Source of the DNA: an uncultured bacterium
Lineage (GTDB): Bacteria; Bacteroidota; Bacteroidia; Chitinophagales; CAIODY01
NCBI GenBank assembly: GCA_903857255.1
Contig: CAIODY010000042.1
Coordinates: 1-47,660, forward strand
Length of the DNA stretch: 47,660 bases
Direction of reading: 5' to 3'
The position numbers and the translations under genes were made by a program. Each line of letters starts with the position of its first letter. Position 1 is the first letter of the stretch. Under the pieces are notes generated by a model. The model was not told the origin of the DNA, did no database searches, and saw only the letters and a program-made list of their open reading frames with translations. Below, one piece after another: positions 37,895 to 45,942 of the stretch.

Positions 37895-37933
37895 AAAAAA
37901 AAGCTGTTTCAATTTTGAAGCAGCTTTTTTTTT
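37895..37933 (+). terminator. Intrinsic terminator after the first T9SS gene
   Basis: Inverted repeat AAAGCTGTTTCA / TGAAGCAGCTTT with one G-T wobble, an AATTTT-type loop and a run of nine T (37925-37933). It lies 18 bases after the stop. Confidence 0.85.
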
Positions 37934-38020
37934 ATAAGTTAATTTGAATGAAAAATTTTTTTTTTCAAAAAAGCACAATTACTTTAGCCGCTCAATAATT
38001 TTAAACAAAACATTTTAATA

Positions 38021-39982
38021 ATGAAAAAAATTACACTTTTCTCTCTTTTTATGGTGCTGACTTTGTTGTTCACAACAAAATCAAATGCGCAGGTTTTCTC
38101 TGAAAATTTTGATAATGTTACTACACCTGGTTTACCAGCAGGCTGGACACAATGGAACGGTGATGGATTAACTGTAAACACAGCCTTAACTGCGGCGCAA
38201 CCCAATGGTGCAGGATTAGCCTTTGGAAGCAATGCTTGGATTTCTTACAAAGCAACAGGCGCTACTGATGGTTTTATGATGAGCACTTCTTATTACTCTT
38301 CACCTGGAACATCGAATGATTGGTTAATTTCTCCACAAATCACTTTAACAACTGGTAATTGGTTGATTTTTGATGCAACTGCATTGGATGCAACTTATCC
38401 TGATGGATTTGTAGTAAAAATTTCTACCACAACTGCTGCTACTGCATCTTTCACTACAACATTATTAACAGTTGCTGCTGAAAATGCTGCTTGGACAACA
38501 CATGCAATTGACTTATCTGCTTATAATGGTCAAAGCGTTTACATTGCCATTATCAATAACAGTACTGATATGTATTTGTTAGGCTTGAACAATTTTATGG
38601 TTAAGGCATTACCTGCAAATGATATCAACTTTCAAGCAGTTACGCCTCAACCAAGTGAATATACATCTTATGCAACTGTGAATGGTACAGTAAATATCAC
38701 TGGCTTAGTTAGAAATGATGGAGCTTCTACCATCTCTAACTATACAGTAAAAGTAAGTGATGGGGCTTCAACAACATCATTTCCTCAAACTGCTAGTTTA
38801 GCACCTTATCAAACTGCTACTTTCAATGCTACTTATACCATGCCTTCAACTGGTATTAAACCAATGAAAATATGGGCTGAATTAACTGGCGATAACAATC
38901 ACACTAACGATTCTTTGGCTTCTGAATTTGGTGGTGCATCATTTACACCAACTCATCATATTGTGTTTGAGGAATGTACTGGTACATGGTGTGGTTGGTG
39001 TCCACGTGGTGCCGTATTTATGGATTCAGTTCATAAAGCAAATCCAACTGAAGCATATATTGCTGTTCATAACAGTGATGTAATGACTGTAACTGCTTAT
39101 GATGCTGGCGAAACTGCATTACCTGGTTTTACTGGTTTTCCAACTGTGGTTATTGACAGAGCTGATTTGATTGACCCATCAGATATGTTTACAGGATATG
39201 CAAACCATATTAATGATTTTGGCGTTGCTGATTTAAGTTTAAATGCCTCTGCTACTGGCAATGTTATTACAGCAAATGTTTCTGCTCATTTTGCAGTAGA
39301 TACAAAATCAAATTATGATTACAGATTAGCATTGGTTGTAACTGAAGATGATGTTTTCCATCCTGGTGATACAACTTACTCTCAACATAACTATTATAGC
39401 AGTGCTTCACAAAATCAACCTTTGGTTGGTGCAGGGTTAAATTGGCAAAATGAGCCAGTGCAAGTTTCTACACACAAATTCCATTTTGATTTTGTTGCTC
39501 GTGAAATTGATGGTAATAATTTTGGTGGAACTCCAGGTTCATTGCCATCGACAATTGCAAACGGGAGCACTAATAGCCACACATTTACTTGGACAATTCC
39601 AACTGGAACTTCTCAAAATCATTTAAGAGTTGTTGCTATGTTGATTAGTAATTTATCTGGTCAAGCGCAAAATGCTGCTGTTGCTGATTGGGTTACAGGT
39701 ATGAATGGTTTAATTGCCAACAACGAATTAAATGTTCAAATGTATCCAAACCCTGTTGAAAGCAATTTGAATTTGGTAGTTGATATGAAAGCATCTGAAA
39801 ATGTTTCTTATTCAATCTCAAACATTTTAGGTCAAGTAGTTGCTCAACAAGATTTAGGTTACAAATCAGAAGGCACTAATTTCAAAGAAGCAATCAATGT
39901 TGCTAATTTAACTAATGGTACTTATGTATTGTCAGTTAAAACAAGTAAAGGAATTTATACTAACAAATTCATCAAAGAATAA
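38021..39982 (+). CDS. Secreted T9SS cargo protein with cleaved-adhesin and Omp28-like domains
   Basis: Signal peptide ending near residue 24 (TKSNAQ). Residues 25-195 look like a cleaved-adhesin/jelly-roll domain (VFSENFDNVTTPGLPAGW, SNDWLISPQITL). A CARDB-like segment lies around 215-305, then an Omp28-type thioredoxin-like domain with FEECTGTWCGWCPRGAVFMD and the cis-proline loop FTGFPTVVIDRADL. The C-terminal sorting domain (VQMYPNPVESNLNLVVDM through YTNKFIKE) marks type IX export. Its CGWC pair is closer to oxidoreductase active sites than the CDPC of the neighbour. It sits between two terminators and so is a single-gene unit. Confidence 0.87.
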   Translation: MKKITLFSLFMVLTLLFTTKSNAQVFSENFDNVTTPGLPAGWTQWNGDGLTVNTALTAAQPNGAGLAFGSNAWISYKATGATDGFMMSTSYYSSPGTSNDWLISPQITLTTGNWLIFDATALDATYPDGFVVKISTTTAATASFTTTLLTVAAENAAWTTHAIDLSAYNGQSVYIAIINNSTDMYLLGLNNFMVKALPANDINFQAVTPQPSEYTSYATVNGTVNITGLVRNDGASTISNYTVKVSDGASTTSFPQTASLAPYQTATFNATYTMPSTGIKPMKIWAELTGDNNHTNDSLASEFGGASFTPTHHIVFEECTGTWCGWCPRGAVFMDSVHKANPTEAYIAVHNSDVMTVTAYDAGETALPGFTGFPTVVIDRADLIDPSDMFTGYANHINDFGVADLSLNASATGNVITANVSAHFAVDTKSNYDYRLALVVTEDDVFHPGDTTYSQHNYYSSASQNQPLVGAGLNWQNEPVQVSTHKFHFDFVAREIDGNNFGGTPGSLPSTIANGSTNSHTFTWTIPTGTSQNHLRVVAMLISNLSGQAQNAAVADWVTGMNGLIANNELNVQMYPNPVESNLNLVVDMKASENVSYSISNILGQVVAQQDLGYKSEGTNFKEAINVANLTNGTYVLSVKTSKGIYTNKFIKE

Positions 39983-39998
39983 TTTTTTTGATTTTCAG

Positions 39999-40034
39999 AA
40001 AAAGCGCATCAAATTGTTGATGCGCTTTTTTTTT
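39999..40034 (+). terminator. Intrinsic terminator after the second T9SS gene
   Basis: Perfect 14-bp arms at 39999-40012 and 40017-40030, loop ATTG, then four more T. It lies 16 bases after the stop. Confidence 0.92.
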
Positions 40035-40063
40035 GCGAAACAGATTTTTTAACCGTAACTTTG
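40032..40063 (+). promoter_or_regulatory. Promoter of the third T9SS gene
   Basis: TTTG (40032-40035) and TAACTTTG (40056-40063) are 20 bases apart, an exact consensus. The -33 box lies in the T-run of the preceding terminator. The box shows that the in-frame TTG at 40061 is not the start. Confidence 0.7.
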
Positions 40064-40081
40064 AGGTCTAATAATTTTGTT

Positions 40082-40816
40082 GTGAAAAAAAAAATTTACA
40101 TTTTCGTTCTTTTATTGAGTATTGGTTATGCGAAAGCACAAAGCCAAAATGCTAGTTTTAAATTCCGTCTTGATTCAACAACTATCACATCAGATACTTG
40201 TACTGCCATTACGGGAAATTTAAAAGTTTATAACCTAACTAATCATACAATTGGGTTGGTTTGGAGAAGAACTTTTGCTAACGGTTGGCCCTCCAATCCT
40301 TTAAATCCTGCTATTTGGACATGGACTGTTGCAACTTGCGATAACAATGGTTGCTATGGTGTTACAACCACTCAAATGCCATTCAGCATTGCTGCGAATG
40401 ATTCTGCAACAATTTCAATGACAGTGAATAATAATCATGTACCTGGAGGCAACGGAATTATCAATCTCGAAATTGATTCAAGTGGCTCCCTTTCACATAT
40501 CAATGCTAAATTTGTAGTGAAAGTTAGTACGCTTTGTACAACAGGAATGAGCAGCGTAGCAGCTTCCAATTCATCAATAAAAGTTTATCCATCTCCGTTC
40601 AACAATTCTTTTAATGTTGAATTGACTGGTATATCAAAACCAAAATTTGTAGAAATGTATAACGTTATAGGTGCGTTAGTTTTCAAAAAAGAATTGGCAA
40701 CTGATGATAATTCTTATTCCATCACCCCAAGCAATTTGCCTAAAGGATTATACTTTGTTTCTTTCAGTGATTCGGAAAGAAAAATTATCGCAACAAAAAG
40801 AATTCAAAAAGATTAA
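40082..40816 (+). CDS. Small secreted protein with T9SS type A sorting domain
   Basis: A 244-aa secreted protein. The start is taken as GTG at 40082, 18 bases after the -7 box; it gives KKKIYIFVLLLSIGYAKAQ, a normal signal peptide. Residues about 20-150 form a beta-rich domain resembling a bacterial Ig-like or DUF11-type fold (SDTCTAITGNLKVYNLTNHT) with several cysteines. The final segment from about 165 is a sorting domain (IKVYPSPFNNSFNVELTG to KRIQKD), slightly atypical in having YPSP rather than YPNP. Function unknown. Confidence 0.8.
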   Translation: MKKKIYIFVLLLSIGYAKAQSQNASFKFRLDSTTITSDTCTAITGNLKVYNLTNHTIGLVWRRTFANGWPSNPLNPAIWTWTVATCDNNGCYGVTTTQMPFSIAANDSATISMTVNNNHVPGGNGIINLEIDSSGSLSHINAKFVVKVSTLCTTGMSSVAASNSSIKVYPSPFNNSFNVELTGISKPKFVEMYNVIGALVFKKELATDDNSYSITPSNLPKGLYFVSFSDSERKIIATKRIQKD

Positions 40817-40836
40817 CTGAATTTTTCTCAACAATA

Positions 40837-40870
40837 AAAAAAGGCTGTTACAATTGTAGCAGCCTTTTTT
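40837..40870. terminator. Terminator between the third T9SS gene and riboflavin synthase, bidirectional
   Basis: Arms 40837-40851 and 40856-40870 pair over 15 bp with one G-T wobble and loop AATT, with A-runs on the left and T-runs on the right. It serves the plus-strand gene and, two bases after its stop, the minus-strand ribE. Confidence 0.9.
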
Positions 40871-40872
40871 GT

Positions 40873-41460
40873 TTATTTTTCATTCAATCGCAAAACATAT
40901 TTGCCTAAAATATCAAACTCGATATTTACTTTTTCGTGTGGTTGAATTTCGTAGAAAGTTGTGTGTGCAAATGTGTAAGGAATCACAGCAATGGAGAATT
41001 GTTTCTTATTCAGATTAAACACAGTTAGCGAAACGCCATTAATGGCAATACTGCCTTTTTCAACAATTAATTTTTCATTCATGTTTTTATCCAACTCAAA
41101 AGTAAAGAGCCAACTGCCGCCAGTTTCTTGTCGCTTGATGCAAGTAGCCATACCATCAACATGACCTTGAACAACATGTCCATCGAGTCTATCACCCATT
41201 TTCAAACAACGCTCGATGTTGATATAATCGCCAATTTTAAACTCATTCAAATTAGTTTTTGAAAGCGTTTCCGCCACTGCCACCACATCGTGTGTTTCTT
41301 CTTTCACTTGCACCACAGTGAGACAAACACCTTGATGCGAAACACTTTGGTCAACTTTTAATTCGTGTGAAATTTCAGATTGAATACGAAAACGCTTATT
41401 GCCTTTTTCATCTCTCACACCTTTTACAATGCCCATACATTCAATGATTCCAGTAAACAT
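40873..41460 (-). CDS. ribE: Riboflavin synthase
   Basis: Catalyses the dismutation of two 6,7-dimethyl-8-ribityllumazine molecules to riboflavin. It begins MFTGIIECMGIVKGV, the family hallmark, and has the two lumazine-binding repeats. The second begins near residue 95 with HVVQGHVDGMATCI and runs through SIAINGVSLTV. VSHQGVCLTVVQV in the first repeat is the matching element. At 195 aa it is full length. No other rib gene adjoins. It shares a terminator with the T9SS gene on the other strand. Confidence 0.96.
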   Translation of the reverse strand: MFTGIIECMGIVKGVRDEKGNKRFRIQSEISHELKVDQSVSHQGVCLTVVQVKEETHDVVAVAETLSKTNLNEFKIGDYINIERCLKMGDRLDGHVVQGHVDGMATCIKRQETGGSWLFTFELDKNMNEKLIVEKGSIAINGVSLTVFNLNKKQFSIAVIPYTFAHTTFYEIQPHEKVNIEFDILGKYVLRLNEK

Positions 41461-41514
41461 GCCTGCTAAGTTTTTATTTTATAAATCAAACAATTAAATG
41501 TAAAGCTATTTGAA

Positions 41515-41522
41515 TAGTTTTG
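41515..41522 (+). promoter_or_regulatory. -7 promoter box of the DUF1573 gene
   Basis: TAGTTTTG followed by C matches TAnnTTTG and ends 14 bases before ATG 41537. It overlaps the longer open frame starting at TTG 41510, excluding that start. Confidence 0.6.
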
Positions 41523-41536
41523 CAAAAAAAAGCAAG

Positions 41537-42001
41537 ATGAATAAAGTTTTTATTTTCCTATCGTTAATTATCATTTTTGGATGTGCCAATAAAAAGCAAG
41601 ATGCAAATTTGTTGGATGCAGCAAAATTAATTGCCAACCCAATTGGTGCAGATGGAAAAATTTCGGGCGATACTTCCTACATTCCAAAAATTCATTTCAC
41701 CGAAACCGAATTTGATTTTGGGGATAAAATAATGGAGGGCGAAGTGGTAACACATGTTTTCAAATTTAAAAACTATGGCACTGCACCATTAATTATTTCA
41801 AAAGCTGAAACCTCGTGCGGCTGCACTGCATCTGAATTTAGCACCGAACCTGTTGCACCTGGTGCTGAAGGAAAAATTAAAATCACTTACGATAGCAATG
41901 GCAGACCAGGAAGTTTTCAAAAAAGTATTGAAGTGATTGCGAACACTTTACCCAACGAAACAAAACTGCTTATCATTGGTGATGTAAAAGCGATGAAGTA
42001 A
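41537..42001 (+). CDS. DUF1573 domain lipoprotein
   Basis: A 154-aa predicted lipoprotein; its signal ends in SLIIIFGC, a good lipobox. The rest is an Ig-like DUF1573 domain typical of Bacteroidota: HFTETEFDFGDKIMEGEVV, HVFKFKNYGTAPLIISKAE, the conserved SCGCT motif, and KITYDSNGRPGSFQKSIEV. The function of this very common family is unknown. The ATG at 41537 is fixed by the -7 box and by the signal sequence. It converges on the DUF4286 gene with a 5-base gap. Confidence 0.9.
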   Translation: MNKVFIFLSLIIIFGCANKKQDANLLDAAKLIANPIGADGKISGDTSYIPKIHFTETEFDFGDKIMEGEVVTHVFKFKNYGTAPLIISKAETSCGCTASEFSTEPVAPGAEGKIKITYDSNGRPGSFQKSIEVIANTLPNETKLLIIGDVKAMK

Positions 42002-42006
42002 TTTTT

Positions 42007-42321
42007 TTACCCCTCACTCATCACTTCCATCACCGTGCGGAAGGCAAAAAATTTATCTTTAAATTTCTTTACCACATCCTCTCTTAAAGCAGGCGCATGC
42101 TCATTTAAGTAACGATTCAAATCTTCACGAGTATTGGTCGTGTATTGAAAAACATAAGTTAATTCTTCATCGTCATCATCATGTTTATCTAATTTACAAA
42201 GCCGAAAGCCAGTGAAATAGCCAGTTTTCATCACATCGGGTACATGCACTGTGTTCATCCATTGCAGCCATTCTTCATGTACTTCGGGTAAAATTTTAGT
42301 GGTAACGTTGTATAAAATCAT
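42007..42321 (-). CDS. DUF4286 family protein
   Basis: A 104-aa protein typical of Bacteroidota, with the opening MILYNVTTKILPEVHEEWLQ, the segment HVPDVMKTGYFTGFRLCKL, and YVFQYTTNTREDLNRYLNEH. The pattern suggests a small ferredoxin-like fold related to monooxygenase/EthD-type dimers. No function is known. It has its own promoter on the minus strand. Confidence 0.85.
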   Translation of the reverse strand: MILYNVTTKILPEVHEEWLQWMNTVHVPDVMKTGYFTGFRLCKLDKHDDDDEELTYVFQYTTNTREDLNRYLNEHAPALREDVVKKFKDKFFAFRTVMEVMSEG

Positions 42322-42340
42322 TTGTTTTTTGTTTGAACGA

Positions 42341-42369
42341 CAAAGTTAGAATATACAATTCATAACAAA
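42341..42369 (-). promoter_or_regulatory. Promoter of the DUF4286 gene
   Basis: On the minus strand TTTG (42366-42369) and TAACTTTG (42341-42348) are 17 bases apart. The -7 box ends 19 bases before the ATG. Confidence 0.55.
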
Positions 42370-42426
42370 AATCTCATTTTGATTTAGCTGATTTAAAACT
42401 ACATTTACCATCAAAATAAATTGCCC

Positions 42427-42873
42427 ATGAATTGGTTTAATCGCAAACCACATTTTTCGAAAATGCAATTGCAACAAATTAGTAAAGCCATCGGTGATGC
42501 TGAAAGCAATACCAGTGGCGAAATACGAGTGTTTGTTGAAAATAAATGCAAAGCCGAAAATGTGATGGACAGAGCTGCTGATTGTTTTCATCAATTAAAA
42601 ATGGAAGCAACGGTGGAGCGCAATGCTGTGTTAATTTATCTGGCAGTGAAAGACCGCAAGTTCGCTATACTCGGCGATTCGGGCATACATCAACAAGTTG
42701 GAAATGATTTTTGGGAACAAGAAAAAAGTGTTTTACAGCAACATTTTCAATCGGGCAAAATTGTGGAAGGTATTTGCCAATGTGTTGAAACAATGGGCAA
42801 TCATTTGCAAAAATATTTTCCGCATCAGGCTGATGATAAAAATGAATTGAGCAACGAAGTGGTAATTGGTTAA
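42427..42873 (+). CDS. TPM domain protein, soluble form
   Basis: A protein of about 148 aa with the TPM (TLP18.3/Psb32/MOLO-1) domain: QLQQISKAIGDAESNTSGEI, RVFVENKC, RNAVLIYLAVKDRKFAILGD and VVETMGNHL-type C-terminus. The family acts in membrane-protein or envelope maintenance in some bacteria, but its activity here is unknown. It has no signal peptide. ATG 42427 is preferred to TTG 42421. The stop is 21 bases before the next TPM gene, so the two form a pair. lemA, which often precedes such pairs, is absent. Confidence 0.85.
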   Translation: MNWFNRKPHFSKMQLQQISKAIGDAESNTSGEIRVFVENKCKAENVMDRAADCFHQLKMEATVERNAVLIYLAVKDRKFAILGDSGIHQQVGNDFWEQEKSVLQQHFQSGKIVEGICQCVETMGNHLQKYFPHQADDKNELSNEVVIG

Positions 42874-42894
42874 AAAAAATAAAAATAATTTTCC

Positions 42895-43668
42895 TTGAAA
42901 AAAATAATCTGTTTAATGTTGTTGCTGTTTGGTTTTTTATACCAAAGTAATGCAGCTATAAAAATACCTGAACAACCTAATCCGCCTCGATTGGTGAATG
43001 ATTTCGCAGGTTTATTGCAAAGCAATGAAAACGATTTGCTCGAAAAAAAATTAGAGGATTTTGTAGATAGCACATCGAATAGAATTGTGGTGGTCATCGT
43101 CAATTCATTGGAAGGAAATGAGCCTGTTGATTATGCAACTGAGTTAGGCAGACAATGGAAAATTGGCGCAGTTTCAAAAAACAATGGCATTGTTTTATTG
43201 ATTTCAAAAAGTGAACACAAAATTTTTATTGCTGTCGGGACTGGCTTGCAAGGCGCACTCACAGATGGAATTTGTGCATTGATTATTCAGCATGAAATGC
43301 GCCCAGCATTCAAACAAGAGCAATATTATCAAGGCATTAATGATGGCATTTCAGCCATTATGTTAGCCACTAAAGGCGAATACAAAGCCGATGCAAAACA
43401 AGATAATGGTGGCGGACGATTTCCAATTTTAATTGTCATCATTATTGTAGTGGTGTTAATTATTTTGATGAGTGGCAGAGGAGGTAATAACAATGGCACT
43501 ATGATTGGCGGCGGTGGATTTAATTCTTTTTTATTAGGTGCGATGTTAGGAAATGGTTTGGGCGGCGGCGGTGGATTTGGTGGTGGAAGAAGTTCGGGAG
43601 GTGGCGGATTTGGTGGCTTTGGCGGTGGTGGTGGATTTGACGGTGGTGGTGCTGGTGGAAGTTGGTAA
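42895..43668 (+). CDS. TPM domain membrane protein with glycine-rich tail (YgcG-like)
   Basis: A 257-aa protein with a signal peptide (KKIICLMLLLFGFLYQSNA), a TPM domain (PPRLVNDFAGLLQSNENDLL, RIVVVIVNSLEGNEPVDYA, IFIAVGTGLQGALTD), a membrane helix at about residues 175-193, and a long Gly-rich tail with Phe and Ser ending in GGGAGGSW. This architecture is standard for YgcG-like TPM proteins. The start is a TTG at 42895; no ATG fits before the signal peptide. It follows the other TPM gene by 21 bases and converges on the GNAT-like gene with a 2-base gap. Confidence 0.88.
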   Translation: MKKIICLMLLLFGFLYQSNAAIKIPEQPNPPRLVNDFAGLLQSNENDLLEKKLEDFVDSTSNRIVVVIVNSLEGNEPVDYATELGRQWKIGAVSKNNGIVLLISKSEHKIFIAVGTGLQGALTDGICALIIQHEMRPAFKQEQYYQGINDGISAIMLATKGEYKADAKQDNGGGRFPILIVIIIVVVLIILMSGRGGNNNGTMIGGGGFNSFLLGAMLGNGLGGGGGFGGGRSSGGGGFGGFGGGGGFDGGGAGGSW

Positions 43669-43670
43669 AA

Positions 43671-44558
43671 CTATTTTTTTAGTTGCTCAATCACCAATTT
43701 CTGTAATTGATTTTTATAGCGATTGATAAGTAAAACTTCTTTTTTCTCTGCACCAAATGTGCTGAAAAAATTATCAATAGATGGAATAGTGCTTCCGCAA
43801 AAATCAAATGTTTTACTTTTTGAAGCTGCAAATTGAATTGATTGCCATAGGAGCAAACACATGGCTCCGGTGTTTTTAAATTCGGTGGCTACACCGCCTA
43901 ATAAATAATAACAACAAGTTTTATCGAACACTAAATAAATAGCTGCACAAGGCTGTTGTGCTGCATTGTAAGCCATCATAAAACAGCCAGCATTGTTTTT
44001 TTTGCAAGCGTCATCTATCATTTTTAATTGCTCGAAAGAGTAGGGGATGGCTTTTTTTTGCGCTTGAAATGTTTGTGTACTTACTTTGAAAAATGTTTCT
44101 AAGTCATCATCATTTTTAATTGTTAAATTTTTTTCTGCTTTTCTGATTTGTCTTTGCAAACTGGGCTTGAAATTTTTAAAAACATTTTCTACATCAGTCA
44201 AATCTAATACCCTTGTATGTTTGGTGGTGATTTGAAAATTATTTTCTGCTAAATTTGTTTTGATGGATTCATCAAAATCTTTCCAACACCATTCAATAAA
44301 ATCAAATTGTTTGAGTTGATGAATGATTGACGCATCAAAATTTGCACAAGGCTGATAAGGCGTGAGAACACTTGGCAGCAAAGCCTTTTGAAAGAATTTT
44401 TGTTTGTGATGATAAGCAAAAGCAAAATTATTTTCTTGAATAAAAACATCCCAATTTTCATTGCCACAAGTGGCATCTAACCACCAAGGTTGAGCAAAAA
44501 TGCTTAAATTATCTTGCTTGGCAGCCCATTCACAATATGTTGCTTGATTGGAATTCAA
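43671..44558 (-). CDS. GNAT/FemAB-like acyltransferase, unassigned
   Basis: A 295-aa cytosolic protein that resembles the FemAB/GNAT group (SIFAQPWWLDATCG, LQRQIRKAEKNLTI, TQTFQAQKKAIPYSFEQL, AAIYLVFDKTCCYYLLGG, FDFCGSTIPSIDNFFSTFG). The last block, a glycine- and aromatic-rich region, is typical of this fold. The acceptor is unknown; amino acyl or fatty acyl transfer to a cell-envelope or lipid molecule would fit the group. The start is TTG at 44558, since no ATG lies near the conserved N-terminal region. A -7 box lies only 4 bases upstream, so the transcript would start on the TTG itself. Confidence 0.7.
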   Translation of the reverse strand: MNSNQATYCEWAAKQDNLSIFAQPWWLDATCGNENWDVFIQENNFAFAYHHKQKFFQKALLPSVLTPYQPCANFDASIIHQLKQFDFIEWCWKDFDESIKTNLAENNFQITTKHTRVLDLTDVENVFKNFKPSLQRQIRKAEKNLTIKNDDDLETFFKVSTQTFQAQKKAIPYSFEQLKMIDDACKKNNAGCFMMAYNAAQQPCAAIYLVFDKTCCYYLLGGVATEFKNTGAMCLLLWQSIQFAASKSKTFDFCGSTIPSIDNFFSTFGAEKKEVLLINRYKNQLQKLVIEQLKK

Positions 44559-44562
44559 TGTT

Positions 44563-44570
44563 CAAAAATA
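44563..44570 (-). promoter_or_regulatory. -7 promoter box of the GNAT/FemAB-like gene
   Basis: Reads TATTTTTG on the minus strand and ends 4 bases before the TTG start at 44558, implying a leaderless transcript. No -33 element is clear. Confidence 0.5.
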
Positions 44571-44628
44571 AACATTAGTAGTGGTTGAGATGGAAAAGTG
44601 AAATAATTTTATTTCCGATTTTAGTCAA

Positions 44629-44658
44629 TTGCATTCGTTGAATATTTCAATACATTTG
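44629..44658 (+). promoter_or_regulatory. Promoter of the purine nucleoside phosphorylase gene
   Basis: TTG (44629-44631) and TACATTTG (44651-44658) are 19 bases apart, and the -7 box ends 17 bases before the ATG. Confidence 0.65.
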
Positions 44659-44675
44659 CCACTCAAATTTTAAGC

Positions 44676-45506
44676 ATGGAAAATTTATTAGAAAAAATAA
44701 AAGAGACTACTAACTATATCAAAAATCAAGTCGAGAATTTTGAACCCGATTATGGTGTGATACTTGGAAGTGGCTTGGGAGGCTTCACTGGTGAAATGAA
44801 AATTAAATTTGAGTTGCCTTATACTTTGATTCCTAATTTCCCAGTGAGTACAGTAAAAGGACATGGAGGTAAATTAATTTTTGGTTTTTTAGGCGATAAA
44901 AAGGTAGTAGCTATGAGTGGCAGATTTCATTTTTATGAAGGCTACACGATGCAACAGGTGGCGTTTCCGATAAGAGTGATGAAATTTATCGGCATCAAAA
45001 AATTGTTTATCAGCAATGCTTCGGGTGGCTTAAATCCTGCCCAGCAAATTGGCGATTTGATGATTATTAAAGACCACATTAGTTTGTTGCCTACCAATCC
45101 GTTGCTGGGAAAAAACGATGATGAATTAGGTGCAAGATTTCCTGACATGAGCGAACCCTATGACAAATCATTAATTGAAAGAGGCTTGGCTATTGCCGCA
45201 CAAAATAAAATTCGTTGTGCAAAAGGAGTTTATGTAGGTGTAACGGGTCCATGTTTTGAATCGCCAGCCGAATATAAATACATGCACATTATTGGTGGCG
45301 ATGCAGTAGGTATGAGCACTGTGCCCGAAGTAATTGTTGCCCGACACATGTTGTTGCCTGTATTTGCTATTGCTGTGATAACCGATTTAGGTGTAACTGA
45401 TAATCCTGTAAAAATAACCCACGAAGAAGTAATTGCTGCTGCCAACGCTGCCGAAAGCAAAATGAGTTTAATTATTAAAGAATTGATTTTGGGAGATAAA
45501 TTGTAA
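44676..45506 (+). CDS. Purine nucleoside phosphorylase (PNP I family)
   Basis: Trimeric-type PNP that cleaves inosine and guanosine with phosphate to ribose-1-phosphate and base for purine salvage. Motifs are YGVILGSGLGGFTGEM at the phosphate site, VKGHGGKLIFGFLGDKKV, MSGRFHFYEGYTMQQVAFPI, FISNASGGLNPAQQIGDL, YVGVTGPCFESPAEYKY and GMSTVPEVIVARH. The TDLGVTDNPVKITHEEVI segment carries the purine-binding Asn. At 276 aa it is full length. It appears to be a single-gene unit, with no terminator visible directly downstream. Confidence 0.96.
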   Translation: MENLLEKIKETTNYIKNQVENFEPDYGVILGSGLGGFTGEMKIKFELPYTLIPNFPVSTVKGHGGKLIFGFLGDKKVVAMSGRFHFYEGYTMQQVAFPIRVMKFIGIKKLFISNASGGLNPAQQIGDLMIIKDHISLLPTNPLLGKNDDELGARFPDMSEPYDKSLIERGLAIAAQNKIRCAKGVYVGVTGPCFESPAEYKYMHIIGGDAVGMSTVPEVIVARHMLLPVFAIAVITDLGVTDNPVKITHEEVIAAANAAESKMSLIIKELILGDKL

Positions 45507-45597
45507 ACCAAGCCAAAATCAATAGTTTTATGCGCTTTTTTAGAATGAAATAAAGCGGTGAAAGTGTTGATGAAAGCTTAGCACATAGTTATTTGAG

Positions 45598-45869
45598 TAA
45601 TTACCTTATTCTTTGTAACAATAACTATGGTTATTTTATTTTTACTACAATTATTGCAACAATTACCATCGTCATTTTATCAATTACTATGGTGATTTCA
45701 GTATTTACTTTGGTTATGACATCAATTACTAAGGTAATTTCAATTTTACAATGGTTATTGATACCCTTACTTTAGTTATTTCGATTTTAACCAAAGGCAT
45801 TGCATCAATCACTTTATTCCTTGCTGCAATTACCTTTTATCTTGCACTAATTACCATAGTTATTGCTTT
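45598..45869. repeat. Degenerate 21-bp tandem array, 13 units
   Basis: Thirteen head-to-tail units start at 45598, 45619, 45640, 45661, 45682, 45703, 45724, 45745 (20 bp), 45765, 45786, 45807, 45828 and 45849. A consensus is roughly AATTACTATGGTTATTGCATC. Several units carry an inner dyad, AATTAC-N4-GTAATT, perfect at 45724-45739. The 21-bp period is both two helical turns and seven codons. On the plus strand it encodes a hydrophobic heptad (ITMVISV, FTLVMTS, ITKVISI), broken once by the 20-bp unit. On the minus strand it gives K-V-I-x-A-x-N-type heptads with stops. It may be a decayed heptad-repeat gene or a protein-binding array. No gene elsewhere in 45507-46022. Confidence 0.8.
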
Positions 45870-45942
45870 TTTTAGCTTGCAATTTGTTTAGCCGCCAACT
45901 TTTTTGTTTTAAAAACCAAAATCATTCACTAAGAGTTTAAAA

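Noticed and set aside
45593-45775. A 60-residue hydrophobic gene on the plus strand
   Set aside because: Its sequence is the translation of the tandem repeat; it has no good start or promoter and is broken by the 20-bp unit, so it is described as part of the array.
45598-45869. CRISPR-like regular spacing in the 21-bp array
   Set aside because: Units are contiguous and degenerate with no unique spacers between identical repeats, and no cas gene is present.
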